From Lutispora saccharofermentans (lineage in GTDB: Bacteria > Bacillota > Clostridia > Lutisporales > Lutisporaceae), in NCBI RefSeq assembly GCF_024363565.1, contig NZ_JAJEKE010000027.1:1-47895 (forward strand): 47,895 nt of DNA, written 5' to 3'. The notes beneath the pieces are model-generated. The model saw only the letters and a program-made list of their open reading frames with translations. It searched no databases and was not told where the DNA came from. A program made the translations under genes and the position numbers. Shown piece by piece: positions 17,404-25,211 of this stretch (positions are counted from its first letter, which is position 1; each line of letters starts with the position of its first letter).

Positions 17404-17644
17404 GTTGTGCTGACTGATAACGATTGCGAGAGCTCCGAGACTAAGACTTTGTAATCTCGCATAGGGTTGCGTCAAAACTAACAAACTCTAAGTCCCTCCA
17501 CATTGAACGAGACTTCATTCAGTGCCAACTGAATGTTAGTCGAGTCCATACTGGACCTAGCCGCCCTTAGCACTCACCGCTTATAGCGGCGGAGTCTTAG
17601 GGCGGGTTAGTTCAGTGCTGCACTCTTTTATCAGCCAGCACAAC
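17404..17644. repeat. Terminal-inverted-repeat element, copy A (carries nested element)
   Basis: Ends GTTGTGCTGACTGATAA (17404-17420) and the complement of GTTGTGCTGGCTGATAA (17628-17644) form a 17-bp inverted repeat with one mismatch. Internal sequence matches copies B (24835-25053) and C (32281-32454), except for an extra 116-bp insert at about 17503-17618. No transposase or ORF is inside, so it resembles a miniature inverted-repeat element. The gene-proximal end is 23 nt from the DUF4446 start. Confidence 0.8.
17503..17618 (-). repeat. Nested element D, copy 1 (two hairpins)
   Basis: About 116 bp absent from copies B and C. It aligns in reverse orientation with 28905-29022. It has hairpins CATTCAG/CTGAATG (17516-17535) and GTCCA/TGGAC; the former differs from the other copy by paired changes. 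Confidence 0.75.
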
Positions 17645-17652
17645 AATTAAAA

Positions 17653-17707
17653 CCCCACCGTGTTAATCCGTGAAAGATTCCGTGTCAATCCGTGTTCCCC
17701 GTCCTCC
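17653..17707. repeat. CCGTG-run repeat R1
   Basis: Four CCGTG words at 17658, 17668, 17680 and 17690 spaced 10-12 nt, ending CCCCGTCCTCC. The same family recurs at 21029, 21178, 25094 and 41611. Confidence 0.75.
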
Positions 17708-17730
17708 TGACCCCAGCGCCAACCCTAGCT

Positions 17731-17766
17731 CCTGAGTTTTGAGCTCCGAATCCTGAGCTCTATGGT
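17731..17766. repeat. TGAGTTCT-type repeat, unit 1
   Basis: CCTGAGTTTTGAGCTCCGAA and further TGAGCTC words follow repeat R1. The same arrangement follows R4 at 25172-25207. Confidence 0.55.
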
Positions 17767-17768
17767 GA

Positions 17769-17784
17769 TGTTTCACGTGAAACA
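17769..17784. other. parS: parS site 1
   Basis: TGTTTCACGTGAAACA, a perfect 16-bp match to the Firmicutes ParB-binding palindrome. It lies immediately after the phzF stop and about 1 kb from parB. ParB should load here and spread; SMC loading at origin-proximal parS is the known role. Confidence 0.95.
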
Positions 17785-18651
17785 CTAGCAGCTCAGCTCT
17801 TGGAACTCAAGGATTTGCGCTCTTCCGCCTACATATATCTCAATCTTTTCTTTTTCATCAGCATATACAAAAATATTGCTGGGGCTGTTCATGAAATAAC
17901 CTTGTTCTATCTTGAATGAAGTCTTTTCTATTTTTTCTTTTGCCATAGTTTTTATGTAGTATATCAAAGAAGCATTGGAGGTTCCTGTCGCCGATTCCTC
18001 ATCGATGCCCACTGCAGGAGCAAAGTTTCTGCAGGAAAAATCTGAGTCCTCTTCAATTGTTTCACGTGAAACAACATGAGCTCCTACTATGTCTTTGCTC
18101 TTACAGAAGGCGATCATCTCTTCTTTTTTTATGCTCATATTCTTTAAAGCTTGCATAGAATCGACTTCAATTATAGCATCTTTTAGGCCTGTAGAGACTA
18201 TTGATATTTTTCCATTTATATCTGTTATTATATCTTGTTCTTTAAGAGTAGTGATCTTTTCAATATCTTCTGCATCAATAGAACCAACTATCTCCGGCTC
18301 TTTCATCTGTATATAAAATATATCTTCTCTTTTTATCGTTTTCAGCTTTCCTGCTCTGGTCAAATGATAAGCTTCTTCCTTTTCCAGATATCCAAGCTTA
18401 TCAAGAATGAAAAAGGAAGCCAGCGCAGCATGGCCGCATATATCGACTTCTTCCTCAGGAGTAAAATATCTTATATTGAAATCCGGATAGCAGGATTCTT
18501 TAATGCTTATGAAGGCTGTTTCTGAAAAATTATTATATTTGGCTATGGCTTTCATATCTTTCTCATTCAATCCTTCATCGTCAAAAACAACCGCAGCCTT
18601 ATTTCCTCCTCCAAATTTTGAAATAAAGGAGCTCAAAATATATTGTTTCAT
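17785..18651 (-). CDS. PhzF family epimerase/isomerase
   Basis: A 288-aa protein of the PhzF/YddE fold, related to diaminopimelate epimerase. Signature blocks are GGGNKAAVVFDDEGL near the N-terminus, NNFSETAFI, RYFTPEEEVDICGHA (about 61-75) and EESATGTSNASLIYY in the C-terminal half. The Glu in the SETAF block is the usual catalytic acid. The substrate is unknown; these enzymes are rarely assigned. GGAGGTG precedes the ATG. It stands between parB and DUF4446. A perfect parS lies inside its reading frame at 18058-18073, encoding VVSRET, and another lies just after its stop. Confidence 0.9.
   Translation of the reverse strand: MKQYILSSFISKFGGGNKAAVVFDDEGLNEKDMKAIAKYNNFSETAFISIKESCYPDFNIRYFTPEEEVDICGHAALASFFILDKLGYLEKEEAYHLTRAGKLKTIKREDIFYIQMKEPEIVGSIDAEDIEKITTLKEQDIITDINGKISIVSTGLKDAIIEVDSMQALKNMSIKKEEMIAFCKSKDIVGAHVVSRETIEEDSDFSCRNFAPAVGIDEESATGTSNASLIYYIKTMAKEKIEKTSFKIEQGYFMNSPSNIFVYADEKEKIEIYVGGRAQILEFQELSC
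18058..18073. other. parS: parS site 2, inside phzF
   Basis: TGTTTCACGTGAAACA, identical to parS site 1 but within the phzF coding sequence. Its 274-nt distance from site 1 makes a close pair. Confidence 0.95.
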
Positions 18652-18761
18652 GAAATCACCTCCAAAACCAAAATTTTGGCTTATAACGAAGTTTTTCTTT
18701 TTATAGTGTTTTATTATTATTCACCTGATTAAAACGTCTCTAGAGGCAAAATAGAAGGTCA

Positions 18762-19595
18762 TTATTTTTCCAGTAAATCTAGAATTTTATCCAGATCATC
18801 AATTCCATAATATTCAATTTCAATTTTCCCCTTCTTTTTGCTGTGAGTTATGGTAACTTTGGTTCCAAAAATATTTCTTAATCTTTCTTCGATATCACAT
18901 ATTTCTGCAGATTTAGTTTTTACCCTTTTTACAGATTTCTTTTCTTTTGATAGTTTTTCTACCTGCCTCACATTTAGCCCCTCGTTGATGATTCTTTCAG
19001 CCACTTCTATTCTCTTTTTGTCATCATCAAAAGCCAATATTGCCCTGGCATGTCCAGCTGTTAATTTGCCGGAAACCAGATGCTCAACTATTTCAGCAGG
19101 AAGGTTCAATAATCTCAAAGAATTTGTTATTGCTGACCTGCTCTTTCCTATTCTCTTTCCTATTTCATCCTGTGAGAATGAATGCTCTTCCATCAATGTT
19201 TTATAGGCATTGGCTTCTTCAATAGGATTTAAATCCTCTCTTTGCAAGTTTTCTATCAGCGCTATCTCTAAAATTTGGGTCTCGCTGTAATCTTTCACCA
19301 CCACCGGAACGGCTTTTAAGCCTGCTATCCTGGCAGCTCTCCAGCGCCGCTCACCGGCTACGATCTGGTAGCCTTCTCCATCCCGCCTCACAATTATAGG
19401 TTGTACAATGCCATGTTCTTTTATTGACTCAGCCAGACTATTTAAAGCCTCTTCGTCAAATTTTCTCCTGGGCTGATTTTCATTAGCTTCTATTTCGGTT
19501 ATTTTCAATTGAAGAACGCTGTTGTCGTTGCTAAGCTCCGGATTTTCCGGTATGAGAGCACTCAAGCCTTTCCCCAAAGCTTTCTTAGCCATCAT
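18762..19595 (-). CDS. parB: Chromosome partitioning protein ParB (Spo0J)
   Basis: CTP-dependent clamp that binds parS and spreads. The 277-aa sequence has the N-terminal tail KALGKGLSALIPEN that contacts ParA. The ParB/Srx CTPase domain follows (ENQPRRKFDEEALN and AGERRWRAARIAG, the GERRxRA signature). The helix-turn-helix is FSQDEIGKRIGKSRSAITNS, and a C-terminal dimerisation domain ends the protein. It overlaps parA by 4 nt (ATGA). Two perfect parS sites lie 0.7-1 kb downstream. Confidence 0.97.
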   Translation of the reverse strand: MMAKKALGKGLSALIPENPELSNDNSVLQLKITEIEANENQPRRKFDEEALNSLAESIKEHGIVQPIIVRRDGEGYQIVAGERRWRAARIAGLKAVPVVVKDYSETQILEIALIENLQREDLNPIEEANAYKTLMEEHSFSQDEIGKRIGKSRSAITNSLRLLNLPAEIVEHLVSGKLTAGHARAILAFDDDKKRIEVAERIINEGLNVRQVEKLSKEKKSVKRVKTKSAEICDIEERLRNIFGTKVTITHSKKKGKIEIEYYGIDDLDKILDLLEK

Positions 19596-20365
19596 ATCGC
19601 CTCCTCGGATAAATCTATAAATTCTTCTGCCAGTTCAAGATACGCCTCTGCACCCTTTGATTTGGGGTCATACCCCAATATGGACAGACCATGACTTGGC
19701 GCTTCCGCAAGCCTTACATTTCTGGGTATCATAGTTCTATACACCTTTCCTTTGAAATATTTCTTCACTTCCTCAACCACCTGAATGGAAAGGTTAGTCC
19801 TTCCGTCAAACATGCTCATTACAACGCCTTCAATTTCCAATTCCTTATTTAAACTCTTTTTTACCAATGTGTACGTTCTCATCAGCTGGCTTACCCCTTC
19901 TAAGGCATAGTACTCACATTGTATTGGGATCAAAACGCTATCTACGGCTGATAATGCATTTACCGATAATAAACCTAGAGACGGAGGGCAATCAACAAAG
20001 ATGTAATCATAATCCTCTTTTATTTCGGTTATGCATTCCCTTAACTTCAGTTCTCGCCCCTTCAATGAAGTCAGCTCTATTTCAGCACCTGCAAGCTGCA
20101 CGCTTGCAGGTATTATGTATAAGCCCTCATGTGTCGTAGCTTCTACGCATTCCCGCGGAGAAATGTTATTTATAAGTACATCATAAATGGTATATTTTAA
20201 GCTGTTCTTATCCAAACCGATGCCGCTTGTAGTATTGCCTTGGGGATCGATATCTATCATAAGGACCCTTTTTCCAAGGCTGGCAAGGCATGCAGATAAA
20301 TTTATCACTGTTGTTGTTTTCCCTACGCCACCTTTTTGATTGAACACTGCAATAGATTTCGACAT
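19592..20365 (-). CDS. parA: Chromosome partitioning ATPase ParA (Soj)
   Basis: Deviant Walker-type ATPase partner of ParB; in Bacillus it also regulates DnaA. The N-terminus reads KSIAVFNQKGGVGKTTTVIN with the deviant Walker A KGGVGKTT. Walker A' (LMIDIDPQGN) and Walker B (YIFVDCPPSL) are present. It is 257 aa from the ATG at 20365, which has GAGGTG 6 nt upstream; a GTG nine bases earlier overlaps that site. First gene of parAB. Confidence 0.96.
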   Translation of the reverse strand: MSKSIAVFNQKGGVGKTTTVINLSACLASLGKRVLMIDIDPQGNTTSGIGLDKNSLKYTIYDVLINNISPRECVEATTHEGLYIIPASVQLAGAEIELTSLKGRELKLRECITEIKEDYDYIFVDCPPSLGLLSVNALSAVDSVLIPIQCEYYALEGVSQLMRTYTLVKKSLNKELEIEGVVMSMFDGRTNLSIQVVEEVKKYFKGKVYRTMIPRNVRLAEAPSHGLSILGYDPKSKGAEAYLELAEEFIDLSEEAI

Positions 20366-20467
20366 ATTCCACACCTCACCTTCTCCATATAATTATATTA
20401 ATACAAAGTTATAATATATGAAAGTACAAATGAATAATATATACAAAGAAATATGAAGGTGGGCCAT

Positions 20468-20740
20468 ATGTATAAAAAAATATATTCAAAATGTATATGT
20501 TTGGGATTTGCTTGGGGGATTTTTGCCTGGATAGATTTTTTCAAAAATAATCAGCTTCCTTCAAAAATCCGCTCTGCACCGGTGTTTTTATCTATTGGCT
20601 TAGGAAAAGCAATAATGAGCAAGCAGGAAGTGCTGTACGACAAAAATATATTTATTTTTACAGTTTTATGGGGAGGCTTTATAGGTTATGTAATAGCATC
20701 GATTTTCAAAGTCATAATATCTGCAATACAGGAGGATTAA
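20468..20740 (+). CDS. Small two-helix membrane protein of unknown function
   Basis: A 90-aa protein I do not recognise. Hydrophobic stretches lie at about residues 8-20 (ICLGFAWGIFAWIDFF) and 60-80 (FIFTVLWGGFIGYVIASIF), with a Lys-rich middle. The start is at ATG 20468, preceded by GAAGGTGG; an ATG 15 nt upstream is less well placed. The last codons carry the ribosome-binding site of the next gene, so the two are coupled. Both run opposite to parA and noc. They interrupt the usual noc-parA-parB order. Confidence 0.65.
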   Translation: MYKKIYSKCICLGFAWGIFAWIDFFKNNQLPSKIRSAPVFLSIGLGKAIMSKQEVLYDKNIFIFTVLWGGFIGYVIASIFKVIISAIQED

Positions 20741-20741
20741 A

Positions 20742-21011
20742 ATGGCAAGAATAATCATATCTACATTTTGGTTGGTTTTTATAGCTGAGTTGGGGGATAA
20801 GACTCAATTGGAGACCATGCTTTTATCAGCAAAGCATAGCTCACCCTTTCCGGTTTTTATCGGTGCGTGCTTGGCTCTGATCTGTTCTTCACTTTTGGGA
20901 GTATTTGCAGGTACTTACATAACAAAATATATACCCCCTCATTTCATTCAAAATGCGGCAGGCATCCTTTTTATAATAATGGGCATATTGGTGCTGCTAA
21001 ATAAAATATAA
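20742..21011 (+). CDS. Half-size TMEM165/GDT1 family cation transporter
   Basis: An 89-aa protein with a single copy of the GDT1 (UPF0016) repeat, including the signature ELGDKTQLETMLLSA (about 16-30) in the first transmembrane helix. Typical members have two such repeats in about 190 aa and export Mn or Ca. One-repeat forms presumably assemble as dimers (inference). Three transmembrane helices are visible. GGAGG overlaps the stop of the preceding gene. Unless another half exists elsewhere it should homodimerise. Confidence 0.85.
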   Translation: MARIIISTFWLVFIAELGDKTQLETMLLSAKHSSPFPVFIGACLALICSSLLGVFAGTYITKYIPPHFIQNAAGILFIIMGILVLLNKI

Positions 21012-21028
21012 ACAATGCGTCGTAGGGT

Positions 21029-21081
21029 GAGACGGAAACCACTGAAAGACACGGAATTTTTCACGAAAAAACACGGGAGGA
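21029..21081. repeat. CCGTG-run repeat R2 (reverse orientation)
   Basis: GACGGAAACCACTGAAAGAC then ACGG and CACG words; its complement aligns with R4. It is near-identical to R5 (41611-41668), also just downstream of a plus-strand gene. Confidence 0.75.
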
Positions 21082-21093
21082 TAGCAAAAAGAT

Positions 21094-21128
21094 AAATCAC
21101 ACCGCAAACAGCATTTACAGTGTGATTA
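21094..21128. terminator. Possible terminator between convergent genes
   Basis: AATCACAC pairs with GTGTGATT around a 19-nt loop between convergent GDT1 and noc genes. The T run is weak on both strands. Confidence 0.35.
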
Positions 21129-21177
21129 ATTAATCTTCAGTAAAATTCAACGGACTTTTAATTGATTCAAATAAACA

Positions 21178-21232
21178 CTCTCCGTGTTAATCCGTGTAAA
21201 AATCCGTGCCAATCCGTGTTCTCCGTTCTCCT
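21178..21232. repeat. CCGTG-run repeat R3
   Basis: CCGTG at 21182, 21192, 21204 and 21214, then CCGTT. It faces R2 as an inverted pair and ends at the noc stop. Confidence 0.75.
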
Positions 21233-21233
21233 A

Positions 21234-22034
21234 TCACGCTTTTGGCACCTTAATGCTTATTTCGATATAATCGCCCTTATCCTCTTGATTATACTGCATT
21301 TTAAAGCCGGTTTTCACTATTTCCTTATATGTATTCTTTATAGTGTTTATATATATATTATAATTTATCTTACCTCTTATTCTTTTATCAGCCGGCTTTT
21401 CCTTTGTCGCCGCTATTTCATCCAGATATTTTTCTACAAGCTCCTCCGTCTTTTTTACATTTAAAGAACGGCTTATTATAGCCTTTACCACCTTGTTCTG
21501 GAGCTTTTCCTCCGGAAGCTTCAGAAGAGCTCTTGCATGCCTTTCTGTCAGATTATTTTCTAATATCTCTTTTTTTATATCCGAAGGCAGTCTTAAAAGC
21601 CTCAGCTTGTTAGCTATAGTGGATTGGTTTTTTCCTACTTTTCTGGCTAGCTCTTCCTGAGTCATGCCATGATCATTAATTAAATTATAATAGCCTTCTG
21701 CTTCATCGAGAAAATTCAAATCTTCCCTTTGCAGATTTTCAATAAGTGCTATTACTGCAGAATCCTGTTCCACCACTTCTACAATTATAGCCGGAATCTT
21801 TTCCAATCCTGCAATCTTTGCAGCTCTAAGCCGTCTCTCTCCTGCAATCAATTCATAGCCGTCTTCTCCAATTTTTCTGACATTAATGGGCTGCAGCACC
21901 CCATAAGCTTTGATAGATTCGGAAAGCTCATCAAGGGATAAATTATTAAAGTTTTTTCGCGGCTGATACGGATTAGGAGCTATGTTTTCAATAGAAATAT
22001 TTGTTATTGATTTGTTTTCATTCAACTCTATCAT
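21234..22034 (-). CDS. noc: Nucleoid occlusion protein Noc (ParB paralogue)
   Basis: A 266-aa second ParB-like protein. It has NPYQPRKNFNN and AGERRLRAAKIAGL in the CTPase domain, the helix-turn-helix TQEELARKVGKNQSTIANK, and a C-terminal dimerisation region. Its place directly after rsmG is the Noc position in Firmicutes; Noc blocks division over the nucleoid and uses sites distinct from parS. The ATG at 22034 directly abuts GAGGGG. A TTG three codons later has better spacing, so the start is uncertain. A palindrome GGGGAAT/ATTCCCC lies upstream at about 22053-22071. No perfect Noc-binding site was found in the window. Confidence 0.87.
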   Translation of the reverse strand: MIELNENKSITNISIENIAPNPYQPRKNFNNLSLDELSESIKAYGVLQPINVRKIGEDGYELIAGERRLRAAKIAGLEKIPAIIVEVVEQDSAVIALIENLQREDLNFLDEAEGYYNLINDHGMTQEELARKVGKNQSTIANKLRLLRLPSDIKKEILENNLTERHARALLKLPEEKLQNKVVKAIISRSLNVKKTEELVEKYLDEIAATKEKPADKRIRGKINYNIYINTIKNTYKEIVKTGFKMQYNQEDKGDYIEISIKVPKA

Positions 22035-22215
22035 CCCCTCTACATTTCAAGGGGAATTGATATTCCCCAGGCTTGCATATCTATTTAGAAAGAATTATAT
22101 CAACAGACCCAGCCTCTTTATTTATTCGCCATTCTTCACTATGTTCCTTCTTATAGCAGTAGACTTTTGACCTGCATATTCAGTCAAATATCATATAATT
22201 TCTACCTTTGCTGAA

Positions 22216-22935
22216 TCATTTTATAGGACTGGCTGCAGGTTTTCCAGGTTTTCTCGGATATTTTGTCGGAGTATTTTTAATCTTTTTTATTACCAATATA
22301 TAATGGGTGATATCGCTATAGGGCAAACGATACTCTTCTACCCTTTCCAAGCTCCCTCCCAAAATCTCCACGGCTTTGGCGGCTTCCTCCAGCTCCTCCT
22401 TATAAGAAGGGCCTTTTTGACATAAGAAATATCCTCCCGTTTTTACATAAGGAACGCAGTATTCAGCCAGCACATTCAATGAGGCAACAGCCCTTGATAA
22501 TACTATATCAAAGCTTTCTCTATATCCTTGCTTTACACCGAATTCTTCAGCTCTTCCATGTATTATGTCAACTTGATTCAATGCCAGCCTCTTTGCTGCA
22601 TCCTCAAGATAAATAACCCTTTTATTCAAAGAATCCAGCAAGGTCATGCTGATGTCATCCCTCAATATTTTTATCACCATACCGGGGAAGCCTGCACCGG
22701 TTCCGATATCTATTACTTTATCTCCTGCTTTTATCATTCCGCTGCTGAGACAGGTGACAGAATCAATAAGGTGTTTTATATATATTTCTTTTTCATCTGT
22801 TATCGAAGTGAGGTTTATTTTTTCATTCCAGTCCAAAAGGATGTCTTTAAATGCAATGAGCTTTTCCAATTTCTCTGCATCAATGCCCATTCCTAAGCTT
22901 TCCAAGCCTTTGATCAATATATCAACATTGTTCAT
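22216..22935 (-). CDS. rsmG: 16S rRNA (guanine527-N7)-methyltransferase RsmG
   Basis: Rossmann-fold methyltransferase (GidB) modifying G527 of 16S rRNA; its loss gives low-level streptomycin resistance in other bacteria. The SAM-binding motif VIDIGTGAGFPGMVIKI (about 70-86) is intact, as is LSRAVASL. It is 239 aa with a basic C-terminal tail (KYPRKPGKPA) that probably contacts RNA. It lies 7 nt after mnmG and upstream of noc. Confidence 0.96.
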   Translation of the reverse strand: MNNVDILIKGLESLGMGIDAEKLEKLIAFKDILLDWNEKINLTSITDEKEIYIKHLIDSVTCLSSGMIKAGDKVIDIGTGAGFPGMVIKILRDDISMTLLDSLNKRVIYLEDAAKRLALNQVDIIHGRAEEFGVKQGYRESFDIVLSRAVASLNVLAEYCVPYVKTGGYFLCQKGPSYKEELEEAAKAVEILGGSLERVEEYRLPYSDITHYILVIKKIKNTPTKYPRKPGKPAASPIK

Positions 22936-22942
22936 ATAAACA

Positions 22943-24817
22943 CTATCTCCTTTTGATTTGCTCCAAATAAACCAGTAGCACAGAAATGTCCGCCGGAGAT
23001 ACCCCCGATATCCTCGATGCCTGACCTATATTTGAAGGCTTTATCTCCGATAGCTTCTGCATTGCTTCCGTGGACAGGCCTTTTATTTTTTTATAATCAA
23101 TATCATCCTGAAGCCTTTTACCTTCCAGCTTCTTAAATTGCTCAATTTGTATGAGCTGCTTTTTTATATATCCTTCATACTTTATCAGTATTTCCAACTC
23201 TTCTGCTTCCTCATCGGTCAATCCGGGCATATCTTCGTCCAATTGTGCCAGTGAATCGTAGGTTATCTCAGGCCTCTTTATCAATTCATAAAGGGTTATA
23301 CCGCTTTTTATATCCGCACTATCGTATTTCTTTAAAAACTCTTTCACCTTTTCTGTAAAACCGATGGATTTGTTCCTCAGCCTGTTTATTTCATTTTCTA
23401 TATTGCTTTTTTTAGCTATGAATTGTTTATATCTTTCTTCTGTCACCAGGCCTATATTATATCCCTTTTCCGTAAGTCTTAAATCCGCATTATCCTGTCT
23501 CAGTACCAATCTGTACTCTGCTCGGGAGGTCATCATCCTATAGGGCTCATTAGTCCCTTTTGTTACCAGATCATCTATGAGCACCCCTATATAAGCCTCT
23601 GATCTGTCCAGGATCAAGGGTTCTTCTCCTTTAAGTTTCAATACGGCATTTATTCCCGCCATAAGCCCCTGGGCTGCGGCTTCTTCATATCCGGAGCTGC
23701 CATTTATCTGCCCGGCAAAATACAAACCGTTTATATTCTTGGCTTCTAAGGTCAGTTTAAGCTCCTGCGGATTTATGCAATCATAATCTATGGCATATGC
23801 TGTTCTCATCATCTGGCAGTTTTCCAGGCCCTTGATCGATCTCAGCATTTCTATTTGAACATCTTCCGGCAAGCTTGAGGACATGCCCTGCACATACATC
23901 TCTCTGGTATTTAGGCCTTCAGGCTCTATAAATATCTGATGGCTGTCTCTTTCCGGAAAATTAACGATCTTCGTTTCAATGGAAGGGCAATACCTGGGGC
24001 CTACTCCTTCGACTCCTCCCGTATAGAGGGGTGATCTGTGAATATTATCCCTTATGATCTTATGGGTCCTTTCATTGGTATAAGTCAGATAGCAGCTGTT
24101 TTGGCGTATCTTTATATCCTTTGACATAAAAGAAAACAGCTTCATTTCTTCATCTCCAGGCTGCTCCAACATTTGATCATAGTCTACCATTTTTCCATCT
24201 ATCCTGGCAGGGGTTCCCGTTTTAAATCTTCTGATTTCAAAGCCAAGATTTTTTAAGCATTGGGACAGCTTCTTAGCAGGAAATAAGCCGTTGGGGCCTC
24301 CTTCATAGCTGACATCTCCAATCACTATCTTCCCGTTCAGATATACTCCTGTAGCCACTATCACAGCCTTGCAGCTATATTGAGCACCCAAATTTGTGAC
24401 GACTCCTGTCACATCGCCATCCTTTGTCAATATATCAATTATTTCTGTTTGCTTTATATGAAGATTGTCTTGATTTTCCAGAACTTCCTTCATTTTTTCG
24501 GAATATTTTTTCTTATCTGCTTGAGCCCTGAAAGCTCTTACAGCAGGACCTTTTTTTGTATTTAAGGTTCTTATCTGTATCATGGAATTATCGATATTAA
24601 TGCCCATTTCTCCGCCTAAAGCATCTATTTCCCTTACAAGATTGCCCTTAGCAGGTCCGCCTAAAGACGGATTGCATGCCATCATTGCTATACTGTCGAG
24701 ATTAATGGCCGTCACAAGGGTTTTCATGCCCATTCTGGCACATGCCAAAGCAGCTTCGCAGCCTGCATGGCCGGCACCGATAACCACTACATCATATTCC
24801 CCTGCAAAATAATTCAT
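22943..24817 (-). CDS. mnmG: tRNA uridine-5-carboxymethylaminomethyl modification enzyme MnmG (GidA)
   Basis: FAD enzyme that acts with MnmE to modify wobble uridine 34. The Rossmann dinucleotide fold begins [19 protein letters not shown] (about 10-28). [17 protein letters not shown] and [19 protein letters not shown] are family signatures. At 624 aa it is full length, with the C-terminal MnmE-binding domain present. AGGTGAAAAT precedes the ATG. A repeat element (24835-25053) ends only 17 nt upstream, so that element must contribute the leader or promoter unless transcription comes through from mnmE. Confidence 0.96.
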   Translation of the reverse strand: MNYFAGEYDVVVIGAGHAGCEAALACARMGMKTLVTAINLDSIAMMACNPSLGGPAKGNLVREIDALGGEMGINIDNSMIQIRTLNTKKGPAVRAFRAQADKKKYSEKMKEVLENQDNLHIKQTEIIDILTKDGDVTGVVTNLGAQYSCKAVIVATGVYLNGKIVIGDVSYEGGPNGLFPAKKLSQCLKNLGFEIRRFKTGTPARIDGKMVDYDQMLEQPGDEEMKLFSFMSKDIKIRQNSCYLTYTNERTHKIIRDNIHRSPLYTGGVEGVGPRYCPSIETKIVNFPERDSHQIFIEPEGLNTREMYVQGMSSSLPEDVQIEMLRSIKGLENCQMMRTAYAIDYDCINPQELKLTLEAKNINGLYFAGQINGSSGYEEAAAQGLMAGINAVLKLKGEEPLILDRSEAYIGVLIDDLVTKGTNEPYRMMTSRAEYRLVLRQDNADLRLTEKGYNIGLVTEERYKQFIAKKSNIENEINRLRNKSIGFTEKVKEFLKKYDSADIKSGITLYELIKRPEITYDSLAQLDEDMPGLTDEEAEELEILIKYEGYIKKQLIQIEQFKKLEGKRLQDDIDYKKIKGLSTEAMQKLSEIKPSNIGQASRISGVSPADISVLLVYLEQIKRR

Positions 24818-24834
24818 ATTTTCACCTACTACCT

Positions 24835-25053
24835 CTGTTGTGCTAACTGATAACGATTGCTAGAGCTCCGGGACTAAGCCTTTGTAAGCTTGCATAGGGT
24901 TGCGTCAAAACTCGCTTTGGCTCAAACAGTTGACGCAACTGATCCTATTGCCCCAGGGCACCTTCTCTTGCTCCTGTGTCGCAATTCACCTTGACTTCGC
25001 TAACAAACTCTAAGTCCCTTCACGATGCATTCTTATATCAGTTAGCGCAACAG
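24835..25053. repeat. Terminal-inverted-repeat element, copy B
   Basis: Ends CTGTTGTGCTAACTGATA (24835-24852) and the complement of CTGTTGCGCTAACTGATA (25036-25053): 18 bp with one mismatch. An internal inverted repeat GTTGCGTCAA (24899-24908)/TTGACGCAAC (24930-24939) is present. It has about 45 bp more than copy C in the middle and lacks the insert seen in copy A. It lies just upstream of mnmG. Confidence 0.82.
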
Positions 25054-25093
25054 ATTAAATTAAAGTTATTGCCGCAAAATCAAATATAGAAAC

Positions 25094-25143
25094 CCTCCGT
25101 GATTTTCCGTGAAAAAATCCGTGTCTTTCCGTGCTCTCCGTAA
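25094..25143. repeat. CCGTG-run repeat R4
   Basis: CCGTG at 25097, 25107, 25119 and 25129, then CTCCGTAACC. It lies between copy B and the TGAGTTCT unit, mirroring the order at 17404-17766. Confidence 0.75.
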
Positions 25144-25171
25144 CCTTAAGACCCCAAAGCCTCACCCAAAA

Positions 25172-25207
25172 ACCCTGAGTTCTGAGTTCTGAACCCTGAG
25201 TTCTAAA
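25172..25207. repeat. TGAGTTCT-type repeat, unit 2
   Basis: CCCTGAGTTCTGAGTTCTGA then ACCCTGAGTTCT, directly after the mnmE stop in transcription order. It corresponds to unit 1 after phzF. Confidence 0.65.
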
Positions 25208-25211
25208 ATCG

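Noticed and set aside
17653..17707. CCGTG runs as a CRISPR array
   Set aside because: Words are only 5 nt with spacers of 5-7 nt, in groups of four, and no cas genes are present.
17404..25053. Insertion sequence or prophage
   Set aside because: No transposase, integrase or phage gene is visible; the elements are non-coding.
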